A DNA stretch of 64,000 nucleotides, taken from assembly GCF_900111275.1 (NCBI RefSeq), contig NZ_FOGR01000004.1, positions 620,001 through 684,000 of the forward strand, written 5' to 3'. Each line of letters starts with the position of its first letter. The stretch's first letter is position 1. Position numbers and translations under genes: made by a program. This document shows positions 26,012 to 33,383 of the stretch, one piece after another. Under the pieces are notes generated by a model, which saw only the letters and a list, made by a program, of their open reading frames with translations, had not been told where the DNA came from and did no database searches. Origin of the DNA: Rhizobium sp. NFR03. GTDB taxonomy: Bacteria; Pseudomonadota; Alphaproteobacteria; Rhizobiales; Rhizobiaceae.

Positions 26012-27225
26012 GGGGTCGCCGCCAGATCGTTGACCGAGAGCACGGCGCTCATGATCGACATGATCAATCCGCCGATCACAAGCCCCATGACGCAGGTGAT
26101 GACGGGCGTGAGCACGGTGAAGAGCCGGTCGATGCGGGTTCGGACGTTTTCCTCGGCAAGATCGGCGGCGCGCAGGAGCATGTCGGCGAGGCGATTGACC
26201 TCCTCGCCGGTGCGGATCATGTCCAGCATCTGCGGTGCAGCCTTCCCAAGCGGCGACAGGGCATCGGACAGCCGCGCTCCCTCCTGGATGCGGCGATGAG
26301 AGAGGGCCAGGGTCTCGCGGAAGAGATGGCCACCGGGCAGATCGACGGTCGCGCGCAGGGCGTGAAGCAGCGGCACATTGGCCGCGACAAGCGTTCCGAG
26401 AATACGGCAGACCCGCCCGACGTCTATTTCGTTCAGCATGCCGCCGAGAAGCGGCAGGCGCCGCACATTGCGGTTTCTCCACGCGCGCGCCTGCGGCCGC
26501 CGCCACCAGACGAGGAGGGCAAGGCCGATGGCGACGCTTGCGCCTGCAAGCAACGGGCCATTTTCGGAAAAGAAGGTTTCCGCGGCTTTCATGAAACGGA
26601 TCGGGGCCGGAGCGACGACACCGGGCGCATCGAAGAGTGGCGCGATCGAGGGGAGCAGCGAGGTGACGACGAGCCCGATGATGCCGAGTGCCATGACGAG
26701 CAGAAGAGCCGGGTAGATCAGCGCGGAAACGATGGCGCTCTGCATTTCCTGTTGACGGCGCATGGCCTCCGCTGTCCGCGCGACGACCTCGGACAGCATC
26801 CCGGTCATCTCGCCTGCGCGCACGGTTTCGACAGCATCCTCCGCAAACACGGCGGGATGAGCGCGCATGGCGTCCGACAGGGAACGCCCGGCGACGACCG
26901 ACTGGAGCATGGCCTGGACGACGGGCCGAATACGACCGGAGGCCTGGCGCAGCGACAGGCGGAGCGCCTTGTCCACGGTGAGATCGGCCTCGAGCAGGGT
27001 TGCGAAATCCTGAAAGAACCGCATGACGTCGCGACGCGACGGCTTGTCTCCGCCAGACAGATCGCGTTTCCAGAAGGGCAGTGCCTCTGCGGCGGGCGTC
27101 AGCGAGACCATGCGCAGCCCCGCCGCCCGCAACTGGGACAGCGCGCCCTCCCGGCTATCGGCCTGAAGGCGGCCGGTGCGGCGAAGCCCCATTTGATCGA
27201 TCGCTTCGAACCGGAAGGTGTTCAC
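26008..27225 (-). CDS. gspF: Type II secretion inner-membrane platform protein GspF
   Basis: A 405-residue polytopic protein with two T2SSF domains. The first follows FFQDFATLLEADLTVDKALRL and the second IDVGRVCRILGTLVAANVPLLHALRA. Three membrane segments are visible, near residues 170-200, 215-240 and 375-400. GspF links the GspE motor to the growing pseudopilus. It overlaps gspE by 4 bp. Confidence 0.92.
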   Translation of the reverse strand: MNTFRFEAIDQMGLRRTGRLQADSREGALSQLRAAGLRMVSLTPAAEALPFWKRDLSGGDKPSRRDVMRFFQDFATLLEADLTVDKALRLSLRQASGRIRPVVQAMLQSVVAGRSLSDAMRAHPAVFAEDAVETVRAGEMTGMLSEVVARTAEAMRRQQEMQSAIVSALIYPALLLVMALGIIGLVVTSLLPSIAPLFDAPGVVAPAPIRFMKAAETFFSENGPLLAGASVAIGLALLVWWRRPQARAWRNRNVRRLPLLGGMLNEIDVGRVCRILGTLVAANVPLLHALRATVDLPGGHLFRETLALSHRRIQEGARLSDALSPLGKAAPQMLDMIRTGEEVNRLADMLLRAADLAEENVRTRIDRLFTVLTPVITCVMGLVIGGLIMSIMSAVLSVNDLAATP

Positions 27226-29057
27226 GAAACGGCCTCCCTCAGGTCCGGCATGCCATCGAGATCGAGATTGCGCAGGACATCCTCGATGCAGACATCGCCC
27301 GCGATCACACGCCCGATGCCGACCGACGCGAGCGAGCGCATGCCGAGCGAGTTAGCATGAGCCTCTATTTCGGCCTCCGACGCTCCATCGGCGATCATCG
27401 AGCGTGCGGTGCGGTCGAGATCGAGAACCTCGGCGACCACGGTGCGCCCGCGATACCCCGTCCCTGCGCAGTGCGGGCATCCGACGGGCCGTGCCAGGCG
27501 GAGCGGACGCTCCGCATATTCCGGCCGACGCCGAGCGACGAGCCGTCGTTCGGCGTCGGTCGCGGGCGTCTCTGTCTTGCAGGCGTCGCACAGCAGCCGA
27601 AGCAGCCGCTGGGCGACCACTCCGTTAAGGACGGCGGCAAGCAGGTAGGGTTGTAACCCCATGTCGATCAGACGGGTAATCGTGGCGGCCGCAGAGTTGG
27701 TATGCAGCGTGGACAGAACGAGATGTCCGGTCAGCGACGCCTGGACCGCGATCCGGGCCGTCTCGGCGTCGCGAATTTCGCCGATCATGACGATGTCGGG
27801 ATCCTGCCGCAGGATGGAGCGCAGCGCGGCTGCAAAATCCAGCCCGATATCGGCATGCGCCTGCACCTGCGTGACGCCAGCGATGCGGTATTCCACGGGA
27901 TCCTCGACCGTGATGATCTTGCGCGTCCTGTCGTTGACCCGGGCGAGCGCCGTGTAGAGCGTCGTCGTCTTGCCGCTGCCGGTGGGACCCGTGACGAGGA
28001 ATAGCCCGTTCGGCCGTTCAGTCATGCGCTCGATCGAGCCGATCATCGCGGCGTCGAGGCCAAGGCCCTCGAACCCGCTGGCGGCGAGGCTGCGTCCGAG
28101 AAGGCGCAGGACGAGACTTTCCCCGTGCGGCGTCGGAAGGACGGAAACACGCACGTCCACCTCGCGGCCGCGATCGACCATCTTCATGCGCCCGTCCTGC
28201 GGAAGCCGGCGCTCGGCGATATTAAGGCCGGCGAGGATCTTCAAGCGGGTGGAAAGGCCGTTATGGAGCGATTTCTGGTAGGTTTCCGGCAGCACGAGCA
28301 TGCCATCGACCCGGTAGCGTACGCGCAGTTCGGTCTCGCCCGGTTCGACGTGGATATCGGTCGCGCCCTGTTCGAATGCGGTTCTGAAAAGGTGGTTTGT
28401 CAGCCTGATGATCGGGGCGCGGCGGGAGACGTCCTCCAGCCGGTCGAGCGCGTCGTCGATGACGTCCTCGTCGTCTCCGTTCCCTCCCGCCTCGCCGTTG
28501 CCGACCGAATCCTCGCCGTAAAGCGTGCGGAGTGCGGCCTCGCAGGCTGCGGGACCGACGACGAGAAAGTGTACGTCGCGCGCCAGACTATAGGCCAGCG
28601 CGCCCATGAGATCGTGGTCGAAGACATCGACGATCGCGACCGTGGCCGAGGCCGCATCTTCGCGGACGGGCACTATTCGCTGTCGGCGGCAAAGCTCGGG
28701 CGGCAGGAGATCCGTCAGGACGGCTTTCTCTGGAAGGTCGCCCGGCGCAAGCACGCCAAAGCCGCAGAAACGGGCAAGCGCATGTGAGAGATCCACCTCC
28801 GCAATCAGCCCGAGTTCGGTCGCCAGCACAGGCAGACAGTCAAACCGCCCGCCCTCCATGGCCGATTGCAGCCGGTCGAGCTGGGCTTGATCGAGGACGG
28901 CCTGTTCTCGCAGGACGGCGAGGAAATCGGTCGCTGACCGGCCGGTCCCGCCGTTCGGCTGCGGCCGGTCCGCGTTGCGCCGATCGTGTTTTGGCCCCGA
29001 CGGCCGCCGTTTCGCACCCCAGATCAGCATCGGACCGTTCCATTCCTCGCATGCCAT
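27222..29057 (-). CDS. gspE: Type II secretion ATPase GspE
   Basis: A 611-residue cytoplasmic ATPase powering pseudopilus assembly. An N-terminal GspE/MshEN domain is followed by the catalytic core. The core has Walker A GPTGSGKT (about residues 357-364), the Asp-box TVEDPVEYRI, Walker B DPDIVMIGEIRDAETA, the His-box TGHLVLSTLHTNSA and a zinc site CDAC...CPHC. I take the ATG at 29057; a GTG at 29081 and an ATG at 29030 are possible. It is divergent from gspL (29241), with which its product normally interacts at the membrane. Confidence 0.93.
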   Translation of the reverse strand: MACEEWNGPMLIWGAKRRPSGPKHDRRNADRPQPNGGTGRSATDFLAVLREQAVLDQAQLDRLQSAMEGGRFDCLPVLATELGLIAEVDLSHALARFCGFGVLAPGDLPEKAVLTDLLPPELCRRQRIVPVREDAASATVAIVDVFDHDLMGALAYSLARDVHFLVVGPAACEAALRTLYGEDSVGNGEAGGNGDDEDVIDDALDRLEDVSRRAPIIRLTNHLFRTAFEQGATDIHVEPGETELRVRYRVDGMLVLPETYQKSLHNGLSTRLKILAGLNIAERRLPQDGRMKMVDRGREVDVRVSVLPTPHGESLVLRLLGRSLAASGFEGLGLDAAMIGSIERMTERPNGLFLVTGPTGSGKTTTLYTALARVNDRTRKIITVEDPVEYRIAGVTQVQAHADIGLDFAAALRSILRQDPDIVMIGEIRDAETARIAVQASLTGHLVLSTLHTNSAAATITRLIDMGLQPYLLAAVLNGVVAQRLLRLLCDACKTETPATDAERRLVARRRPEYAERPLRLARPVGCPHCAGTGYRGRTVVAEVLDLDRTARSMIADGASEAEIEAHANSLGMRSLASVGIGRVIAGDVCIEDVLRNLDLDGMPDLREAVS

Positions 29058-29240
29058 CGCACGATCGTCGGAGACCTTCACCGCAACACGCGCCGATGGC
29101 GCAGGCGCTTCGGTATGGCATGCGAAGAGCCGGCTGTCCGGAAGGCGACGGGCGGTTCGGCATCAAGAACCAATTGTTTAACGAACTGTAGAGGGTTAAG
29201 GTTTAGAAAGAGTTTATATACAATCCACCAGCCGGTTCCC

Positions 29241-30311
29241 ATGATCTCCTCAGCCGATAACCGCCTGTCATCCGCAACACTTTCCGAAACTGTGCGCCGG
29301 GGTGTCGGCTGGTGGCTCGGCGAACTGCGCGCGATGGTACCTGCTGCTTTTCTCGCCCGTGCTCCCGGCAAGAGAACCTGCGACCTGACAATCCGTATGC
29401 TGCCGGATGGCGAACTGACAGTCGAGACGCAGGACACTGCGCCGCTTGCGGTTTCGTCCTTAGAATTCGCGGGTGTTGTGGATGCCATTGCCGAGCGCGG
29501 CCGGAGCGCGACGCTCCACCTGGACGTTCCCAGAACGCTTTGCCTCGTGCGCGCCAGCACTCTGCCGCGACAGGCGTTGCGCGCTGCGCGTGCGATCCTC
29601 GGGCATGAGATGACAGAGAGCACGCCGCTCCGGCCGGAGGCGGTTCTCTGGGACTGGTATGTCGAGGCGGAGGATCCGGTAACCGGGCAGTTGCATCTTC
29701 GCCAGGTCGTTCTGGGACGCGACCGCATCGCCCGGATTACCACCGTGGTCGAAGCCGCCGGTCTTTCGTTGTCGCGGATCACGGTTGACGGATCTCAGGG
29801 ACGGGGGCTGCCGGTCGATCTCCTGTCGACCGACGACGCCAGCCTGCGTGGCTTCATCAAGGGTCTGTCACGGCCCGCCCGCCTGCTCTGGGCCGCGGCG
29901 CTCGCCATTCTCTTGTGCCTGCCGTTCCTGGTCGCGTTGCGCTCCGGGCAAACGCTGGAGGGCCTCACCGCCCAGAAGCTCGACACCATGACGAAGGTGC
30001 GCGGCCTGCCGCCGCTCGACGAGCCTTCGCTTGCGGCAGTGGACGTGCTGGGCCGCGCCCCGAAGCTGACCGTGCTGCTCGACGAGATCTCCGCCCGGCA
30101 GACGACGGACGTCTATTATACCGGTATCGACCTTGCCGATGGCCGGATCCGGCTTCGGCTCGGCGGGGGGGATCCAGCGGCTCTCCGAGCCTCGTTCGAT
30201 CGTTCGGCGATCCTGACCGCCCTGCCGGCCGAAAGGGCAGATCCGCCGGACAGCCTTGCGCTGGAAGTTCGTCCACCCGTTTCGGCGCAGACGGAATATA
30301 AGGATGATTGA
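29241..30311 (+). CDS. gspL: Type II secretion protein GspL
   Basis: A 356-residue bitopic protein. It has an actin-like cytoplasmic part (residues 1 to about 215), one membrane segment (LLWAAALAILLCLPFLVAL, about 218-236) and a periplasmic ferredoxin-like part. LHLDVPRTLCLVRASTLPRQALRAA and LSTDDAS are typical of GspL/PilN-like proteins. The ATG at 29241 (MISSADNR) starts the domain; the longer frame runs back into gspE on the other strand. It heads the plus-strand gspLM-C block, overlapping gspM by 8 bp. Confidence 0.8.
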   Translation: MISSADNRLSSATLSETVRRGVGWWLGELRAMVPAAFLARAPGKRTCDLTIRMLPDGELTVETQDTAPLAVSSLEFAGVVDAIAERGRSATLHLDVPRTLCLVRASTLPRQALRAARAILGHEMTESTPLRPEAVLWDWYVEAEDPVTGQLHLRQVVLGRDRIARITTVVEAAGLSLSRITVDGSQGRGLPVDLLSTDDASLRGFIKGLSRPARLLWAAALAILLCLPFLVALRSGQTLEGLTAQKLDTMTKVRGLPPLDEPSLAAVDVLGRAPKLTVLLDEISARQTTDVYYTGIDLADGRIRLRLGGGDPAALRASFDRSAILTALPAERADPPDSLALEVRPPVSAQTEYKDD

Positions 30312-30843
30312 CATCGACCGCTCCGTGTTGCGGCGCCGGGTCGGCGCGCTCGCGATTCTCGGCTGCGTGCTGGGTCTTGCGGCATTGCTTCTGTCGGGAC
30401 CTGTCTCCGGTTATAACGAAACGCAGTCCGAGATCGAACGCGAGATCGGGACGATCCGCTCGCTCCAGGCGCGGCTTGCCGCCCATCAGCGGCTGAACGG
30501 CGCTATTATCAGGAGCCCGAGCCGGGAACAGGCGCTGGAAATAGTGTCTGCCAGCATCCGGAATGCGGCGCCGGACGGCGCGTTTCGCATCGAGACCTTG
30601 CAAGGCCTGCCGCAAAGGGATGGCATGGCGGGGCTTCTGGAGGTTGCGGTGACCGCCACCGCAACGCCGTCGGGTGTGCGGAATTTCGTTGAGGCGCTGG
30701 AGGCGGGAACACCGCGTCTTGGCGCATCTGCCTTTTCTATCGTACCCGCCGGGCTGCCTGCCACGAACGACGACCGGTCGCCGCTGGTTTTGTCCGCGCG
30801 CTTCACCCTTGCCGCCGCCTTTGCCAAAGGAGAGACGAAGTGA
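30304..30843 (+). CDS. gspM: Type II secretion protein GspM
   Basis: A 179-residue protein with one N-terminal membrane segment (VGALAILGCVLGLAALLL), a coiled-coil stretch (ETQSEIEREIGTIRSLQARLAAHQ) and a small periplasmic ferredoxin-like domain. It is placed between gspL and the GspC/N-like gene with overlaps on both sides. GspM stabilises GspL in the inner-membrane platform. The family is poorly conserved in sequence, so the call rests on topology and position. Confidence 0.75.
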   Translation: MIDIDRSVLRRRVGALAILGCVLGLAALLLSGPVSGYNETQSEIEREIGTIRSLQARLAAHQRLNGAIIRSPSREQALEIVSASIRNAAPDGAFRIETLQGLPQRDGMAGLLEVAVTATATPSGVRNFVEALEAGTPRLGASAFSIVPAGLPATNDDRSPLVLSARFTLAAAFAKGETK

Positions 30844-31346
30844 CCGCTCCCGCCGTCGCGCGCGAAGAGCCGCCGTCCATTCGCCGTTCGCGCCTTCGCC
30901 TTCTACCGGCTGAGAGATATGGTGCGATTTGTGCCGCCGCGCTCGCCCTCGTCGCGGGGTCGCTTCTGTTTTGGCCGATATCCGACCTGCCGCCCATGGC
31001 TGCGGAAAACACCTCGCCGGGGGGCGCCGCGCCTGAAGCCGGCAGTTTCCTCGCGCGGGCGCCGTTCGATCCCTTGCATCGCCCGGAGACATCGACGGGT
31101 ATGCTGCCGGTGCCCGGCGGATCGATGCCCCCGCCGGTCGAGGCCTTCGTGGTCAATGGCTTCCTGCTGGATGGCGCGGAGCGGAAAGTCATGTTCGCGT
31201 CCGACCCGTCCCGATGGTTCACGCAGGGCATGGATATCGATGGCTGGATCGTGCGGACGATCGAGCCGGAGACCGTGATCCTCACCCGCGGCTCGGAGAT
31301 CCGCACGATCACCTACGCCGACGCGCTGTCGGGTCAGCAGCCCTGA
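30840..31346 (+). CDS. GspC/GspN-like type II secretion protein
   Basis: A 168-residue protein with one membrane segment (YGAICAAALALVAGSLLFW, about residues 27-45), a Pro-rich linker and a short periplasmic domain (VNGFLLDGAERKVMFASDP...GWIVRTIEPETVILTRGSE) resembling the homology region of GspC or the equivalent part of GspN. There is no PDZ domain. It starts at a GTG overlapping the gspM stop. It probably connects the inner-membrane platform to the secretin GspD. Confidence 0.65.
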   Translation: MTAPAVAREEPPSIRRSRLRLLPAERYGAICAAALALVAGSLLFWPISDLPPMAAENTSPGGAAPEAGSFLARAPFDPLHRPETSTGMLPVPGGSMPPPVEAFVVNGFLLDGAERKVMFASDPSRWFTQGMDIDGWIVRTIEPETVILTRGSEIRTITYADALSGQQP

Positions 31347-31394
31347 GCTTGGCGGCTCGCCCGCTGCCTCCCGCGTCTTGTAGGGTCGTCGGTA

Positions 31395-31865
31395 TCAGGG
31401 TGTGCCGGTCGTTACGTCCTTGTCCTCGCCATCTCCCCCCGGCAGGCCGTCCCGCCCGAGCGAGGATACGACATAGCCATTGTCCTTGGGCTCGTAGAGA
31501 TAGGGGCGACCCCAGGGGTCGGTCAGCGCGCCACGGCTCTGGAGGTACGGGCCGCTCCAGCCGCTCACACCCGCAGGTGCCGCCACCAGCGCGGAGAGAC
31601 CCTGCTCGCCCGTCGGATAGGTGCCCGTGCCGAGGTAGTAAAGATCGACGGCGCTCGCCACGTTCCTGATCTGGAAGGATGCCGTGTCTTTGCGCGCACC
31701 GCCGAGATAGCCGAGCACCTTCGGGCCGATCAGCGAGGCGAGCATGGCGATGATGGCGAGAACGACCAGCAATTCGACCAGCGTAAAGCCGTCCTGAGCG
31801 GTTTCAGTGGTTCTGGCGGCTTCGGAAGGGCGCGACAGGTGGGGGTGTTGCGGGCTATGTTGCAT
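31395..31865 (-). CDS. gspG: Type II secretion major pseudopilin GspG
   Basis: A 156-residue pseudopilin with a long leader ending in QDG/FTLVELLVVLAIIAML (Glu at +5). The C-terminal signature is YPTGEQGLSALV, LTDPWGRPYLYEPKDNGYVVSSLGRDGLPGGDG. The acidic end supplies the calcium-binding loop typical of GspG. It is transcribed alone on the minus strand, convergent with the gspLM-C block and divergent from gspO. It forms the main shaft of the pseudopilus. Confidence 0.93.
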   Translation of the reverse strand: MQHSPQHPHLSRPSEAARTTETAQDGFTLVELLVVLAIIAMLASLIGPKVLGYLGGARKDTASFQIRNVASAVDLYYLGTGTYPTGEQGLSALVAAPAGVSGWSGPYLQSRGALTDPWGRPYLYEPKDNGYVVSSLGRDGLPGGDGEDKDVTTGTP

Positions 31866-31989
31866 GGCGAAACCTTTGGGCTCAAACAGCCCCCGCCGGG
31901 AGGCTCATGACGTTCTGTGCGCAAAGCCTAATGGAGAAATCGGAATCCGGCGTTAAGATCGAAGGTTCAATGCGCGAGGATCCGGCGCG

Positions 31990-32805
31990 ATGATGCTGTG
32001 GGTCATGCTATCCGCTGTGGTACTCTTCGCCATCTGCCTCGTCGTTATCGTCGCGGATCTCCGTCACGGCATCATTCCCGACGCTTGCAATGTCGCGCTG
32101 GCCCTTCTCGGCATCTCCGTCTCGGCCATGTCAGGGCGAGATCTTCTCGTGGAACGCCTCATTGACGGGATAATCGTGCTGGCGCTCTTCGTGCTCGTGC
32201 GCATCGCCTATCGCCACTGGCGCGGCCGCAGCGGCATCGGGCTCGGCGACGTCAAATTCCTTGCAGCCTCTGCTGTTCTGGTTGGGCTCGACGGCGTGCA
32301 GATCCTGCTCCTCGTAGCGTGCCTGTCAGGCCTTGCCACGGTCGGCCTGCGCCGCATGGCGGGCGGCACGGTCACGCCCGTGACCCGCATCCGCTTTGGT
32401 CCACATCTGGTCCTCGGCCTTCTCGTGGCGATGGCCGGGCCTTTGGTCTCGGCGGATCACGACGAGGGTTGGCCGGCGGCTGGGGGCAAGAGCGTGGAGA
32501 ACAGGGCGCAGATGGGTGCCGGTCTCTCGTTCCCCGAACTTTCGACAGAGGCGACCGGCGCGACATCCTCCCGGGGCGAGGGTCTCGCCCATCTGAGAAA
32601 ACGCGGCGCTTTCCCCTCGGTCACGGCCACGATGGCGCTGCGTGCAAACGTGGCGCGGCCCTTGATCGCCGCTTCGACGACGATGCCAAATGTCGAACGC
32701 CGGCTTGGCGTCTGCCAGCGCTCGACGCGGCCTTGTGCGGCGGAATCGATCCTTGCTGCGACCGGCCCGCCCGACGCAACGTCGATCGCCGCGCGGCCGC
32801 TGTAG
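31990..32805 (+). CDS. gspO: Prepilin peptidase (GspO/PilD/CpaA type), with 3' extension antisense to gspK
   Basis: An integral-membrane aspartic peptidase that removes the leader of pseudopilins. Both catalytic aspartates are present: Asp23 in VADLRHGIIPD and Asp87 in GLGDVKF. The zinc-binding and N-methylase N-terminal domain of classical GspO is missing, as in short CpaA-type enzymes. The membrane core ends near residue 156 (RIRFGPHLVLGLLVAMAGPL, about 32455). The open frame then continues about 115 residues with no family resemblance, lying wholly opposite gspK for 349 bp. Either the extension is translated or the native stop was lost. Confidence 0.82.
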   Translation: MMLWVMLSAVVLFAICLVVIVADLRHGIIPDACNVALALLGISVSAMSGRDLLVERLIDGIIVLALFVLVRIAYRHWRGRSGIGLGDVKFLAASAVLVGLDGVQILLLVACLSGLATVGLRRMAGGTVTPVTRIRFGPHLVLGLLVAMAGPLVSADHDEGWPAAGGKSVENRAQMGAGLSFPELSTEATGATSSRGEGLAHLRKRGAFPSVTATMALRANVARPLIAASTTMPNVERRLGVCQRSTRPCAAESILAATGPPDATSIAARPL

Positions 32806-33383
32806 ATCGTGAGAAGCGGCTCGATCCGGGCTAGGACGACGGGGGTGACGGCCGGAAGCTGCGCGATCTCCATCGTATCGGCGAAATAGCCGTTTCGCGG
32901 CCCCCAGGCCAGTCCGGCCCGCTGGTATTCGAAGCGTTCGGCACCGAAGAGCGGCTGGGAAGCGTCGTCCGGATCGCGGAAGTCGACGATCTGGTTGGCG
33001 ATGACGTTCGCCGCGTCGGTCGCCAGCCCCGTCGCCGTCAGCACGTCCACCAGCATCGGCAGCGATGCGCCGTTGAGGTCCAGCAGCATGTCCTGGTCCG
33101 TTGCGGAAACCGTGATATCCATATCGCGCAGACGACAGTGCTGCGGGCTTCCGTCAGGCACGAGACGCGCCGCCGGCCCGGCGATGTCAAGTGCGGCGAG
33201 CCTGGTGAAACCGTCTACAGCGGCGCCCAGCGCGACGGTGCGGACACGATTGGTTTCCTGAAGCACCAGCAGGCGGGAGCGCGCCGCCATGCCTGCCGAA
33301 ACCATGACGAAGACGAGCACGATCGCGAGGACCGGAATGAGGACGAAGCCGTCTTCCTCGTCGTGCGCCGCCATCCGGCTCAT
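32457..33383 (-). CDS. gspK: Type II secretion minor pseudopilin GspK
   Basis: A 308-residue pseudopilin, the largest of the set, which caps the pseudopilus. The leader ends in EEDG/FVLIPVLAIVLVFVMV without Glu at +5, normal for GspK. The body has VNQIVDFRD-like sequence (VIANQIVDFRDPDDASQPLFGAE) and TLLTIYSG. The family-typical end is near APRFLRW (about residue 263); a 45-residue tail follows, overlapping gspO on the other strand. Its ATG overlaps the gspD stop as ATGA, so gspD and gspK are co-translated. Confidence 0.85.
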   Translation of the reverse strand: MSRMAAHDEEDGFVLIPVLAIVLVFVMVSAGMAARSRLLVLQETNRVRTVALGAAVDGFTRLAALDIAGPAARLVPDGSPQHCRLRDMDITVSATDQDMLLDLNGASLPMLVDVLTATGLATDAANVIANQIVDFRDPDDASQPLFGAERFEYQRAGLAWGPRNGYFADTMEIAQLPAVTPVVLARIEPLLTIYSGRAAIDVASGGPVAARIDSAAQGRVERWQTPSRRSTFGIVVEAAIKGRATFARSAIVAVTEGKAPRFLRWARPSPREDVAPVASVESSGNERPAPICALFSTLLPPAAGQPSS

